A stretch of 33,944 bases of DNA, taken from the NCBI RefSeq assembly GCF_902829255.1, contig NZ_CADEPK010000228.1:1-33944 (forward strand), read 5' to 3'. The stretch comes from Metabacillus niabensis (GTDB lineage: Bacteria > Bacillota > Bacilli > Bacillales > Bacillaceae). A program made the translations under genes and the position numbers. Positions 25,960 to 33,576 of this stretch are shown here, one piece after another; the first letter of the stretch is position 1; the number at the start of each line of letters is the position of its first letter. Below the pieces are notes generated by a model that worked only from the letters and a program-made list of their open reading frames with translations, made no database searches and was not told where the DNA came from.

Positions 25960-26559
25960 ATGGAGAATCTTGAACAAAATATCGATCGCCGAATCATTCG
26001 TACTCGTCATATGATATATGAGACCTTTCTTGCACTCATGTCTGAGAAGGATTTTTTGCAAATTTCCGTCAAGGATATTACTCAACAAGCGAATATAAGC
26101 CGGTCAACTTTTTATGCGCATTATAAAGACAAATATGATTTACTAGATAAAATAATTGAAGATAAATTATCAATATTAAATGAGCTCCTAGCAAAATCTA
26201 ACCTACCTAATAATGCATGGAATAACGAAGTAGCCGATCCCTTTTTTGTCACGTACTTTGAATGTATTGCTAAGAACTATACGTTTTACAAACAGATGTT
26301 CATGATTAAGGATCCTAATCAATTTTCAACAAAATTATATCATGTGATAAGAGAAAGTTTTTCTATTAGGTTTTCAAGAATAGATAAAGAACGTAAACTT
26401 TCAGTTCCTTTGGATTTCTTGCTTGATTATAGTACCTCATCTCTCTTAGGAGTGACAAAAGTATGGGTGGAAAACCATATGATTTATTCCCCTAATTACA
26501 TAGCCTTGCAATTTACTAGATTATCGATAAATGGTATCTATCATACAATGAAAAAATAG
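25960..26559 (+). CDS. TetR/AcrR-family transcriptional regulator
   Basis: A 199-residue protein. The N-terminal DNA-binding domain is RTRHMIYETFLALMSEKDF, then ISVKDITQQANISRSTFYAHYKDKYDLLDKI, the classic TetR helix-turn-helix with its signature STFYxHYxxKxxLL. The C-terminal domain resembles the ligand domains of Bacillus TetR regulators with short, helical sensor parts. It is divergent from the monooxygenase cluster and is the most likely local repressor, perhaps sensing a sulfur substrate (inference). The start at 25960 has GGAGG at five bases; an in-frame TTG four codons earlier lies inside the ribosome site. Confidence 0.9.
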   Translation: MENLEQNIDRRIIRTRHMIYETFLALMSEKDFLQISVKDITQQANISRSTFYAHYKDKYDLLDKIIEDKLSILNELLAKSNLPNNAWNNEVADPFFVTYFECIAKNYTFYKQMFMIKDPNQFSTKLYHVIRESFSIRFSRIDKERKLSVPLDFLLDYSTSSLLGVTKVWVENHMIYSPNYIALQFTRLSINGIYHTMKK

Positions 26560-26586
26560 AATAATTTATTTTTTATTCATAAATAA

Positions 26587-26620
26587 AAGGAGAAATCCAA
26601 AACCTATAGATTCTCTCCTT
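26587..26620 (-). terminator. Terminator between TetR and ppnP genes
   Basis: Stem AAGGAGA / TCTCCTT (with an internal unpaired position) and a T-rich stretch on the minus strand, just past the ppnP stop. It may work in both directions for the converging genes. Confidence 0.7.
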
Positions 26621-26643
26621 CTTCTACTATATTTAAAAGCAAA

Positions 26644-26964
26644 TCAATCCTCTTCTGTCAGATACGAACAACAATAATCGACAACAGAATGAACCTTTAA
26701 AAGAAAGCTTTCATTTGCAGGCACATAAAACACTCCACTATTTTCGATTTTCTTCCATTCCTGTCCATTTACTTTATATTCGAGAATACCTGCTTGGATA
26801 TCCATTTCTTCCTTTTGAGATGTTGAGAATTCGTAATCACCTGGAAGCATGATTCCTAAAGTTTTTCTTGTTCCATCTTGAAATTCTACCGTTCTACTTG
26901 TTACCTTTCCATCAAAATAAATATTTGCCTTTGTATTGATGTTAACATTTGTAAATTGCGTCAT
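26644..26964 (-). CDS. ppnP: Pyrimidine/purine nucleoside phosphorylase PpnP (DUF1255)
   Basis: A small cupin-fold protein of 106 residues that matches PpnP in length and sequence: NIYFDGKVTSRTVEF near the N-terminus, TLGIMLPGDYEFST, EEMDIQAGILEYKV, and the C-terminal FYVPANESFLLKV with the final tyrosine-cysteine stretch. PpnP cleaves several nucleosides with phosphate to free the base and ribose-1-phosphate. An in-frame ATG three codons earlier touches the ribosome site; the ATG at 26964 with GAGAGG at about nine bases is preferred. Confidence 0.9.
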   Translation of the reverse strand: MTQFTNVNINTKANIYFDGKVTSRTVEFQDGTRKTLGIMLPGDYEFSTSQKEEMDIQAGILEYKVNGQEWKKIENSGVFYVPANESFLLKVHSVVDYCCSYLTEED

Positions 26965-27499
26965 TTGCTTCATCCTCTCTCTTTTCTGTCCTCATTTAAT
27001 CATAAAAATTTATAATTGAAAACAAAAAATTCAGATAACTATTTAAAATAGCCACCAATTATGGTAGCTATTTTAAAAGAAACTCTGAAAGGTTCCTCAA
27101 AACCTATCTTAAACCCTCTTATTTCAATGTTCACTAAAGTTTGTTTTATCTGTTAAATCATGCTTTAAGGTGTCCTTCATCTGTCATTTTTTTCAAAATG
27201 CACAATCACTATTGTCGGCTTTTCTTTTTATAAAATTTACATAATCTTTCTAAACGGAGCAATGCTTTTTCCAAAAATCCTCTTATTAAAGAGATTCCCC
27301 ATTCTTCCCTAGCTGATTGATAAAAACAATGCAGCTTGCTTTTATGAAATTATGCCAATATTCCCAACCATAAGCATCAAATAGAGGGATAATAAATCAT
27401 ATCAAAAGTGCTATCTCTTACGACTGTCATTCCCTCAACGCAATTGTGCGTTTACCTATATCATCTTTACAATCTTCGGAGTGTGAAGCTAAGTAAGCA
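26965..27499. other. Gene-free interval with hairpin and a decayed reading frame
   Basis: Upstream of ppnP there is a hairpin at 27045-27074 (AAAATAGC / GCTATTTT with inner ACC / GGT), which may belong to the ppnP leader. Between 27286 and 27396 a minus-strand frame reads like protein (FDAYGWEYWHNFIKASC, then INQLGKNGESL) but is closed by stops on both sides, and the frame continues afterwards with more stops. It could be a decayed gene; I cannot name the family. Confidence 0.4.
27045..27074. terminator. Hairpin upstream of ppnP
   Basis: AAAATAGCCACC and GGTAGCTATTTT can pair as a nearly perfect stem of 11-12 bp with a 6-base loop. T-rich flanks exist on both strands, so it could end a leftward transcript from the decayed region or serve as a leader structure. 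Confidence 0.45.
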
Positions 27500-29365
27500 C
27501 TAGACGACTTCATCTAACAGTTTATATAGTTGCTCCCTTTCAAGCTCCATTTCCTCTAATTTAATGAAATGCCCTTGAATTATTTCGACATCCGTCTCGT
27601 TTTCCATTACTTTTTTTAGCAAATGAATTTGTTCCTCAAGTTCTTCTAATTTTCTTTCAATGTCATCAAGGTTCATGTTTTTGTTAGTTTTTTTCGGTTT
27701 TTCTGGACTAACCTTCACCTGTACAGGTTTTTCCACTGGTGCTATTATCTTTAATTTCTCCCTTGCCCAATCATAATTTCCGTCAAAGAAATGGACAGTA
27801 CCATTTTCTAGCCAATAAATTTTCGTAAACAATTTATTTAGGAAATAACGGTCATGGGAAACGGCAAGGATTGTACCGTTAAAGTCCTCCAATGCCTCTT
27901 CCAATACCTCACAAGAATCAATGTCCAAATGGTTCGTCGGTTCATCTAAAATGAGCAGATTAATGTCCTGGTACATCAGCTGTGCGAGGCGCAGACGCAT
28001 CCGCTCACCACCGCTTAGCTGATTGACCTTTCGAAAAACGGCTGGACCGTAAAACAAGAACTTAGCTAAGATATGTCTTGCTTCCCCTTCATTCACGGAT
28101 ACTTCTGAACGAAACACGTCAATCAGTTTTTCATCACCGATGTTTTGAAAAACATGTTGTGATAAATAACCGACTTTTACATTACTTCCAACCTTCACCA
28201 TGCCATTGTCTGGCTCATATTCTTGGAGAATTAGCTTTAAAAGAGTCGACTTTCCAGTACCGTTTTCACCAACGATCGCAGCTCGGTCTTTGTATTGAAC
28301 AAGCATATTTACCTTTTCAAACAAGGAACGGCTACCAAAGCTTTTCGAAACACCTTTAAGCACTATGACATCTTTTCCACTCCGGTCATTCGCCTCAAAA
28401 TCAATCCCCATCTTTTTAACTTCGATTTTTGGTCGTTCAAGCTTTTCCATTCGATCGAGTGCACGCTGCATGTTGGTGGCGCGCTTATGAAGAGCGGCAC
28501 TAGGCGGGTTTGAACGATTCGCCCAATCGCGCAGACGTTTAATCGCTTCCTTCATTTTTTTAATTTTACGCTGCTGCTCTTGATACTCCTGAAATTCTCT
28601 TAAAAGTCTTTCTTCTTTTTCCTTTACATAGCCGCTGAAGTTCGAATGATAAAGGTCAATTTCACCATCTTCCATGTCTAATACCTTTGTCACGACCTCA
28701 TCCAAGAAATAACGGTCATGTGATATTAAGATAATCGTCCCGTTATATTCCTCTAAAAACGAAGCTAACCACTCAATTGCCATCAAATCCAAATGGTTCG
28801 TCGGTTCGTCCAGCAGTAAAAGGTCTGGTTTCTTTAGCAAGCTTAACGCAAGGCCTACTTTCGTTTTTTCTCCCCCACTTAAGAGGGAAAAAGGTTTTTC
28901 GAGTAGTCCAGTGATCTTCAACCCACTGGCGACACGATCCATTTGAGCATCCATTTCATAACCGCCATTTAAAATAAAATCATCCTGGAGCTTGCCGTAT
29001 TGCTCCATTAATTTTTGTAAATCACTTGGAGCGATTTCCTGACCCATTTCCACTTCCAATTTTCGTAACTTTGATTCAGTTGAAACTAATTGTTCAAAGG
29101 CTGTTTTTAAAACATCCTTTACGATTAAGTTTTGATAATCAGGTATTTGTGCCAGATATCCTATTCTTAATCCTTTTTTCCAATGAATGGCCCCCTCATC
29201 TACCGTATCTTGATTAGCAATCAGTCGTAATAAAGTCGTTTTTCCACTGCCGTTTCTCCCAACTAACCCAATGCGGCTGCCTTCATGTATTTCGAACGAT
29301 AAATCCTTAAAAATAAGATTTCCGCCAAATGATTTTGCTATATGATTAACACTACATACGATCAT
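27500..29365 (-). CDS. ABC-F family ATPase, ribosome-protection type
   Basis: A 621-residue cytosolic protein with two fused ABC domains and no membrane segment. First domain: Walker A GRNGSGKTT (near residue 36), signature LSGGEKTKVGLAL, Walker B LLLLDEPTNHLD. Second domain: GENGTGKST, LSGGERMRLRLAQ, LLILDEPTNHLD. The linker between them is long, charged and helical and carries the region that reaches the P-site tRNA in ABC-F factors. The C-terminal ~80 residues form a charged coiled coil. ABC-F proteins dislodge antibiotics or help stalled ribosomes; the attenuation leader upstream favours an antibiotic-resistance role. Exact subfamily not assigned. The ATG at 29365 (AAGGAG, seven bases) is preferred to the one at 29371, which is too close. 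Confidence 0.9.
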   Translation of the reverse strand: MIVCSVNHIAKSFGGNLIFKDLSFEIHEGSRIGLVGRNGSGKTTLLRLIANQDTVDEGAIHWKKGLRIGYLAQIPDYQNLIVKDVLKTAFEQLVSTESKLRKLEVEMGQEIAPSDLQKLMEQYGKLQDDFILNGGYEMDAQMDRVASGLKITGLLEKPFSLLSGGEKTKVGLALSLLKKPDLLLLDEPTNHLDLMAIEWLASFLEEYNGTIILISHDRYFLDEVVTKVLDMEDGEIDLYHSNFSGYVKEKEERLLREFQEYQEQQRKIKKMKEAIKRLRDWANRSNPPSAALHKRATNMQRALDRMEKLERPKIEVKKMGIDFEANDRSGKDVIVLKGVSKSFGSRSLFEKVNMLVQYKDRAAIVGENGTGKSTLLKLILQEYEPDNGMVKVGSNVKVGYLSQHVFQNIGDEKLIDVFRSEVSVNEGEARHILAKFLFYGPAVFRKVNQLSGGERMRLRLAQLMYQDINLLILDEPTNHLDIDSCEVLEEALEDFNGTILAVSHDRYFLNKLFTKIYWLENGTVHFFDGNYDWAREKLKIIAPVEKPVQVKVSPEKPKKTNKNMNLDDIERKLEELEEQIHLLKKVMENETDVEIIQGHFIKLEEMELEREQLYKLLDEVV

Positions 29366-29404
29366 GTTCATTCTCCTTTTTCATGAACACTCGCTTTACC
29401 AAAT

Positions 29405-29443
29405 AAAAAAAAAAAAACTGCGTGCATCTAAAGATACCGCAGT
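29405..29443 (-). terminator. Attenuator terminator 2 of the ABC-F leader
   Basis: Stem ACTGCG / CGCAGT extended by GTATC / GATGC with a single bulged A and a TTTA loop, followed on the minus strand by 13 T. It is the last barrier before the ABC-F ribosome site, about 40 bases upstream. Confidence 0.85.
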
Positions 29444-29454
29444 AAAAAAAGCAT

Positions 29455-29480
29455 GAAAAAAGAGTGCATCAAAGCACTCC
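29455..29480 (-). terminator. Attenuator terminator 1 of the ABC-F leader
   Basis: Stem GAGTGC / GCACTC with a 6-base loop and a run of T on the minus strand. It comes after the leader peptide stop and before terminator 2, so it would stop most transcripts unless an alternative fold forms. Confidence 0.85.
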
Positions 29481-29530
29481 CTTACTACCTTTTTTAATTT
29501 GGGTAAAGAGATGTGTTTCGTTCTAGTTCA

Positions 29531-29650
29531 TTATGCAATTTTTCTAAAAAAGGGCAGACTACCCCCTTGGAAAACTGCATCATGAAAAATTGCACGGCAC
29601 AAATAAAGGACTTTTAACCATTGTACACGTACAAACATAGAACTCTCCAT
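29531..29650 (-). CDS. Leader peptide of the ABC-F gene (39 aa)
   Basis: ATG at 29650 with GGAGGTG about seven bases upstream opens a 39-codon frame (starts MESSMFVRVQWLKV, ends FFRKIA) that stops at 29531. It is preceded by a sigma-A promoter and followed by two terminators, the classic layout of ribosome-mediated attenuation for ABC-F resistance genes. Ribosome stalling on this ORF in the presence of a drug would change leader folding and allow read-through. Within it, TGCAATTTTTC (29584-29594) and GAAAAATTGCA (29534-29544) pair, and an inner AAGGG / CCCTT stem with a T run looks like another terminator. Confidence 0.65.
   Translation of the reverse strand: MESSMFVRVQWLKVLYLCRAIFHDAVFQGGSLPFFRKIA
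29546..29568 (-). terminator. Terminator-like hairpin inside the leader ORF
   Basis: Stem AAGGG / CCCTT with a 9-base loop and a T run on the minus strand, nested inside the 11-bp TGCAATTTTTC / GAAAAATTGCA stem. A translating ribosome would cover it, so it would form mainly when the leader ORF is not translated (inference). Confidence 0.5.
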
Positions 29651-29686
29651 CTCTTTACACCTCCGTTTCCATAAAAAGTTACTTTT

Positions 29687-29715
29687 ATTGTAATGATAAT
29701 AGAAACAGAATGCAA
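29687..29715 (-). promoter_or_regulatory. Sigma-A promoter of the ABC-F leader transcript
   Basis: TTGCAT (29710-29715), a 17-base spacer and TACAAT (29687-29692) on the minus strand. It sits about 30 bases before the leader ribosome site, giving a leader of about 310 bases before the ABC-F start. Confidence 0.75.
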
Positions 29716-29742
29716 GCCCTATAATCTGATTAATCTAACTAC

Positions 29743-30165
29743 TTAATGTAAGTATTTTTTCCTCGTACTGAATCTTCGCCGGTAAACAAATTTCCGAAAA
29801 TCATCCTCTTTCAGATTTCCATCATAATAGGCAAACAATAATGATTGATACTCGGGATAGTGCTCCATAACAAAAAGAGCAAACGCCTTCCGCTCCCCAA
29901 TAAATCGTTTCTTAAACTCGTCATTTTTTACAATGTCATTAAGTTGTTTTTGATAAAATGCCATCGTATCCTCCCATTTATGCTTCCGGTTCTCTAAAAT
30001 GTCCCGGGCAAACACTGGGAGCTTATCAATCACTTGATCGATATAGCCTTCAGACCACATAACCATTTTATCCTTCTCAGTGAGCTCCATGACCATTTTC
30101 ATCAGTTCAACATCATCAACGTTTTCACCTGTTGCATATCTTCCGACTTGATTCACTGCCTTCAC
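29743..30165 (-). CDS. Hypothetical protein, possible C-terminal remnant of an RNA ligase
   Basis: A 140-residue protein with a helical, charged sequence. The C-terminal stretch FALFVMEHYPEYQSLLFAYYDGN resembles the end of bacterial RNA-ligase-like proteins, where an xxFAxxxxxxxPxxxxLLFAxxDG pattern occurs; this is a weak match by eye. No nucleotidyl-transferase motif KxDG is present, so at best it is a truncated remnant, or it may be an unrelated small protein. GTG starts: 30165 has no clear ribosome site, while the GTG at 30156 has GAGG eight bases upstream. It follows the Nudix gene by 18 bases and is in the same frame, so the pair probably shares a transcript. Confidence 0.5.
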   Translation of the reverse strand: MKAVNQVGRYATGENVDDVELMKMVMELTEKDKMVMWSEGYIDQVIDKLPVFARDILENRKHKWEDTMAFYQKQLNDIVKNDEFKKRFIGERKAFALFVMEHYPEYQSLLFAYYDGNLKEDDFRKFVYRRRFSTRKKYLH

Positions 30166-30183
30166 CTCATTAACGCGATGACT

Positions 30184-30708
30184 TTATTGAAGTATAGAAT
30201 CCGTTAGTTTAACGACGTTATTTTTTACTCCCCAATGTTCATAGCACTCTACATCTAAGCCTAAGTCACCTTTTTTTAACCATTCAAAAGCTTTAAGGAC
30301 TAATGGTGAAGCATTATTTAAATTTACTTCACTCTCCGAAACCCAGAAAGCACCAAGTGAATCTTGTCCATCAAATTGTTTAGGAATAACAATCTGTCCA
30401 CCGATTCTATCAACTAAATAATACACTGCAATATGATGAACGTGACTATATTGTTCCCAATCCCACGGCAACATAAAGTCGATAACACCTAAATTCTTGA
30501 CTACTTCTATCTCAAACCCTGTCTCTTCAAGAAATTCCCTTTTCATGGCATTTGTTAGGCTTTCGGATTCTTCAAGACTTCCCCCTGGAAGGTCAAAACG
30601 ATTTATGTATGGACCTCCATTTTTATTTATCACTAAAAGTTTTCCATCTTTAAAGTAAAGACCATACACACCAAATGCACGATGGAATTTCGTCTCTTTC
30701 TCACTCAG
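30184..30708 (-). CDS. Nudix hydrolase with probable CTG start
   Basis: A Nudix-family protein of about 174 residues with a full Nudix box: GGSLEESESLTNAMKREFLEETGFE (G, then E, then REFLEETG). It would hydrolyse a nucleoside diphosphate linked to another group; the substrate is not readable. The frame extends upstream of the nearest conventional start (GTG at 30669) through TKFHRAFGVYGLYF, which looks like a true Nudix N-terminus, to a CTG at 30708 right after GAGGAGG and TAA. The start therefore seems to have changed from ATG to CTG, or expression is reduced. Confidence 0.75.
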   Translation of the reverse strand: MSEKETKFHRAFGVYGLYFKDGKLLVINKNGGPYINRFDLPGGSLEESESLTNAMKREFLEETGFEIEVVKNLGVIDFMLPWDWEQYSHVHHIAVYYLVDRIGGQIVIPKQFDGQDSLGAFWVSESEVNLNNASPLVLKAFEWLKKGDLGLDVECYEHWGVKNNVVKLTDSILQ

Positions 30709-30786
30709 TTACCTCCTCTATCTTGCTTGTATCTCTTATATTTAACTTCTGTACTTGTCTTTATTTTCCTATGTTGAACAAGAAAA

Positions 30787-30814
30787 AGCGATGCTTCTTT
30801 ATTGAAGGATCGCT
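30787..30814 (-). terminator. Terminator hairpin, family copy A
   Basis: On the minus strand AGCGATCCTTCAATAAAGAA, then GCATCGCT and a run of T: stem AGCGAT / ATCGCT plus inner TTC / GAA. It ends the broken frame at 30832-31233 and resembles copies at 31241, 32556 and 33549. Confidence 0.75.
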
Positions 30815-30831
30815 ATATTTTAAAGAATGCT

Positions 30832-31233
30832 TTAATCTTTTTTTAGTATTTCTCCAAACTCAACATATGAAGGTAAATTCTTAATAGCTTCAAATTTTAA
30901 AGTTGGAATAAAGCTAATTGTTAATGCAATACCCTGCTGTATCTTTTGAGGTAGAATACACAACTTTTTGATTACTTTATTATAGATAATCGTATCTGAA
31001 TTCATATTCTGTCCATATAGTTCAAGAATTTTTACTCAGTACCCTTGATTTTGGTTATTATATTTACTTTTAATCTTTACCGTCATTACAAAATTAATGT
31101 TAAATCGGGGGTAATTATCTAAATAATCTATTAGTAATCCAAATCGGTGTGGAACTCCTCGTGCATAACCAGAACATGAACATATCCCCCGATAACGGAC
31201 TTCACCGTCTAGTTGATGACATCTCTTGCACAT
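30832..31233 (-). pseudogene. Reading frame split by one in-frame TGA, family unknown
   Basis: From 31233 a frame runs to a TGA (ends NQNQGY) and continues in the same frame as VKILELYGQNMNSDTIIYNKV down to EILKKD and a TAA. A single TGG-to-TGA change would explain it, so this may be one gene of about 133 residues broken by a nonsense mutation. The first half is Cys-rich at its start (CKRC, then CSCSGYARG), but neither half has a ribosome site I trust. The second half alone could start at ATG 31005 (57 residues). I do not recognise the family. Confidence 0.4.
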
Positions 31234-31240
31234 AGAAAAT

Positions 31241-31266
31241 GCGATACCTCTTTATAGAAGCATCGC
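31241..31266 (-). terminator. Terminator hairpin, family copy B
   Basis: GCGATGCTTC and GAGGTATCGC pair around a short loop, followed by TTTTC on the minus strand. It ends the serine-hydrolase gene, whose stop is 29 bases upstream. Confidence 0.75.
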
Positions 31267-31294
31267 ACCCGACAATTTTCACAGTCTCTTGACT

Positions 31295-32296
31295 CTATCC
31301 GAACAATGGCATAATATGCTTTCTAATCAATTCAATTCGATCCTTTGCTCGTGGCATAAAGCGAGATGCAATCGCAACGACCATTTCCTTTTTAGGGTTT
31401 ATGAAAATTACATTTCCACCATCACCTAACGCTGCATAGCAATCATCAACAATCCACCACAAGTAACCATATGACAACTCTCCCCATCGACTTTTTTCCT
31501 TTGTGCTTTCCTCTATCCATTTAGAAGATAGAATTTGATTACCGTTCCGTACCCCGCCACTTAAATATAACTGACCTATTTTTGCCATATCCCGAGGCGT
31601 TAAAGTAAGCCCCCAGCCTGCGGTGTTTATACCTGTAGGGTCTACTATCCAACCAGTTACATATTTATCCTTAAGAAAAGCCAAATAGTCTTCTTTATTT
31701 TGTATAAATACATGATTAGGAGCATTGATCCCAAGAGGTTTAAACAAGTTCTCTGTAGCAAAAGCAATCACGGATTGACCAGTTGCATTGGCAAGAACAC
31801 CTGACAAAATATGTGTCCCAACGGTAGTGTATTTAAACACTCCAATACCGCCTTTTCCCCCTAGCAAATCCAATGTAGCTTTTACCCAATCATCACTTGT
31901 ATAAATCTTTGTATATGGCTCAGACTTGTATTTATATGGTGCAGTCATTGTCATTAAATTTTTTATAGTGATATTTTGGATTGTTTTTTCACCACGCTTT
32001 ACTGTGTAATCTGGAAAAAACTCTAATACTTTCTGTTCTATATTTTTAATATAGCCTTTATCTATTGCAATACCAATAAGAGCTGATGTAATACTTTTTG
32101 TTACAGATGCTATATGCAATCCATCCTCTTTCGTGTAACCATCAAAATATTTTTCATAAATCAAATGTTCATTTTTTATTATCGCAATGCCTGCTATATT
32201 GGAATAATCTTTTTTTATTAAATCTTCAAATTTCGAAATAGGATTATTATTCATTTTTATATTTTCGGATTGACACATTGACGTCAAATATATCAA
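31295..32296 (-). CDS. Serine hydrolase of the beta-lactamase / penicillin-binding-protein-like fold (PF00144)
   Basis: A serine hydrolase of class-C beta-lactamase type. The catalytic SxxK motif is SVTK near residue 64, in HIASVTKSITSALIG. The second motif region is FKYTTVGTHILSG, where the usual YxN is changed to YTT, and the third motif region is LGDGGNVIF where HxG would be usual. It has no signal peptide or membrane segment that I see. Activity is probably an esterase, peptidase or amidase; true beta-lactamase action is doubtful given the altered second and third motifs. The start is uncertain: TTG at 32296 has AAAGG six bases upstream, and ATG at 32278 is the next choice. A related terminator follows the stop. 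Confidence 0.82.
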   Translation of the reverse strand: MIYLTSMCQSENIKMNNNPISKFEDLIKKDYSNIAGIAIIKNEHLIYEKYFDGYTKEDGLHIASVTKSITSALIGIAIDKGYIKNIEQKVLEFFPDYTVKRGEKTIQNITIKNLMTMTAPYKYKSEPYTKIYTSDDWVKATLDLLGGKGGIGVFKYTTVGTHILSGVLANATGQSVIAFATENLFKPLGINAPNHVFIQNKEDYLAFLKDKYVTGWIVDPTGINTAGWGLTLTPRDMAKIGQLYLSGGVRNGNQILSSKWIEESTKEKSRWGELSYGYLWWIVDDCYAALGDGGNVIFINPKKEMVVAIASRFMPRAKDRIELIRKHIMPLFG

Positions 32297-32670
32297 TTCA
32301 TTCCTTTCGTCAAAATGATTGATCAATATTGATGTAATAAAGATAATTTATTATAAAATTATTATCAATTCTTTTTTTACAAATAAATGGTAATTTCGAA
32401 AAAGAATGATCGAATCACTTTTCAAAGCGAAATATTGATTATTTTAGGTAAATTTAATACTTAGCGTTGAAAATAGTCCACAAAAACATGTCGCTAAAAA
32501 TCTTTTATTCTTATTAGATTTCTTATTAGGCTGTCCTTCCACTTTTGTTCAATAAAAAATACGATACCTCTTTATTGAAGTATCGCTACCCGTTTAATTT
32601 AAGCACATTCGTCATAATCTTGAATTTCAAGGCAATATAGGTTTTCTTTTATTACATCAGTTTATATGAT
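32297..32670. other. Gene-free interval between serine hydrolase and NAT-like gene
   Basis: It holds the terminator of the NAT-like gene (32556-32590) and the presumed promoter of the serine hydrolase. Just before the terminator, at 32606-32665, the minus strand reads ENLYCLEIQDYDECA then TAA, like the end of a protein whose remaining part is gone, so it may be a gene remnant. Nothing else recognisable. Confidence 0.4.
32556..32590 (-). terminator. Terminator hairpin, family copy C
   Basis: On the minus strand AGCGATACTTCAATAAAGAG, then GTATCG and a T-rich end: stem CGATAC / GTATCG plus inner TTC / GAG-type pairs. It follows the NAT-like gene (stop at 32671) and shares flanking sequence with copy D. 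Confidence 0.8.
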
Positions 32671-33438
32671 TTATGCCTTACTCTGAAAATTTTTATATTT
32701 CTCCAATACATTCAGCAACATTTTTTTATCATATTTTGTCTTTTGGTATATTTTCTCTACCATCTCTTCTAAACTTTCTAATTTCGGTTCAATAAATAAG
32801 CCTTTGCTTGTACTTAAAAAACTCTCCCAATTGTAAAATTCCCAATGAGCAATCTCATTTTTGTAAGGTATTCTACATTCTACTAATGGTTTTGGATAAA
32901 TTAGGCTTTGGGAATACTCAGCAGCCTGCAAAAATTCATCCATTTCTATTGGCTGCGTATTATAAATTTGTCTAGAAATCTTTCCGTTTGGTCGATAATA
33001 AAGTATTTCCGTGTTATGTTCATAATTTTTCACCTGTACCTTTGCTGCTGGGAAAAAGCCACTCAATTGCTCATTAACAAAATCTTCACTATGTGAATCT
33101 ATTAAAATTGGATTTAACCATTGGTCTCCTAAATCACACAAGAAACGATGACCATTTTCACTAATTGCTACTACAGCTACATGGGCAGCTTCTTTTTTCA
33201 AACTATGACCAATAGGATAAGCATCAACTCCATCTTTTTTAAATTCATCTAACAACCAAATAGCAAGGTCAAAACAGTTACCCGTTATTCCATACTGTTG
33301 TCTATGTTCCCGCATGAGAGAGACATCTCGTTGTTTTTTATAACTTCCTTCGTTATAAATCCAGACTTTTGTTAATGTCTCCATAGGGAAGTCGTTAAAC
33401 TTCTCCCAAGTAGCTAGAATACTTTGTGTTGGTAGCAT
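32671..33438 (-). CDS. Arylamine N-acetyltransferase-like protein (Cys-His-Asp triad)
   Basis: A 255-residue protein of the NAT/transglutaminase-like thiol fold. Cys55 lies in GITGNCFDLAIWLLDEF, His86 in AAHVAVVAI, and Asp102 in RFLCDLGDQW, in the order and spacing of the NAT catalytic triad. NATs move an acetyl group from acetyl-CoA to arylamines, but related proteins of this family act on other acyl groups, and the acceptor is unknown. The N-terminus (MLPTQSILATWEKF) is shorter than in typical NATs. ATG start with AGGTG five bases upstream. The C-terminal third is rich in Lys and Glu and looks helical. A terminator of the copy-C type follows. Confidence 0.7.
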   Translation of the reverse strand: MLPTQSILATWEKFNDFPMETLTKVWIYNEGSYKKQRDVSLMREHRQQYGITGNCFDLAIWLLDEFKKDGVDAYPIGHSLKKEAAHVAVVAISENGHRFLCDLGDQWLNPILIDSHSEDFVNEQLSGFFPAAKVQVKNYEHNTEILYYRPNGKISRQIYNTQPIEMDEFLQAAEYSQSLIYPKPLVECRIPYKNEIAHWEFYNWESFLSTSKGLFIEPKLESLEEMVEKIYQKTKYDKKMLLNVLEKYKNFQSKA

Positions 33439-33548
33439 TTTTTCACCTACTTTTCTTTACTATTAAATTACATGAGTAGGTACTGCTTCGGCGTTCCTAG
33501 ATAGGAATCCTTCTTGAAATAAACTGTTTCTGTAGTTGATTTTAAAAA

Positions 33549-33571
33549 ATACCTCTTTATTAAAGTATAGC
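33549..33571 (-). terminator. Terminator hairpin, family copy D
   Basis: A shorter version of the same hairpin (ATAC / GTAT outer pairs, CTTTAATAAAGAG core), with T-rich sequence on the minus strand. It shares about 20 bases of flanking sequence with copy C, upstream of the stem. It follows the possible gene end at 33577. Confidence 0.6.
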
Positions 33572-33576
33572 AACCC

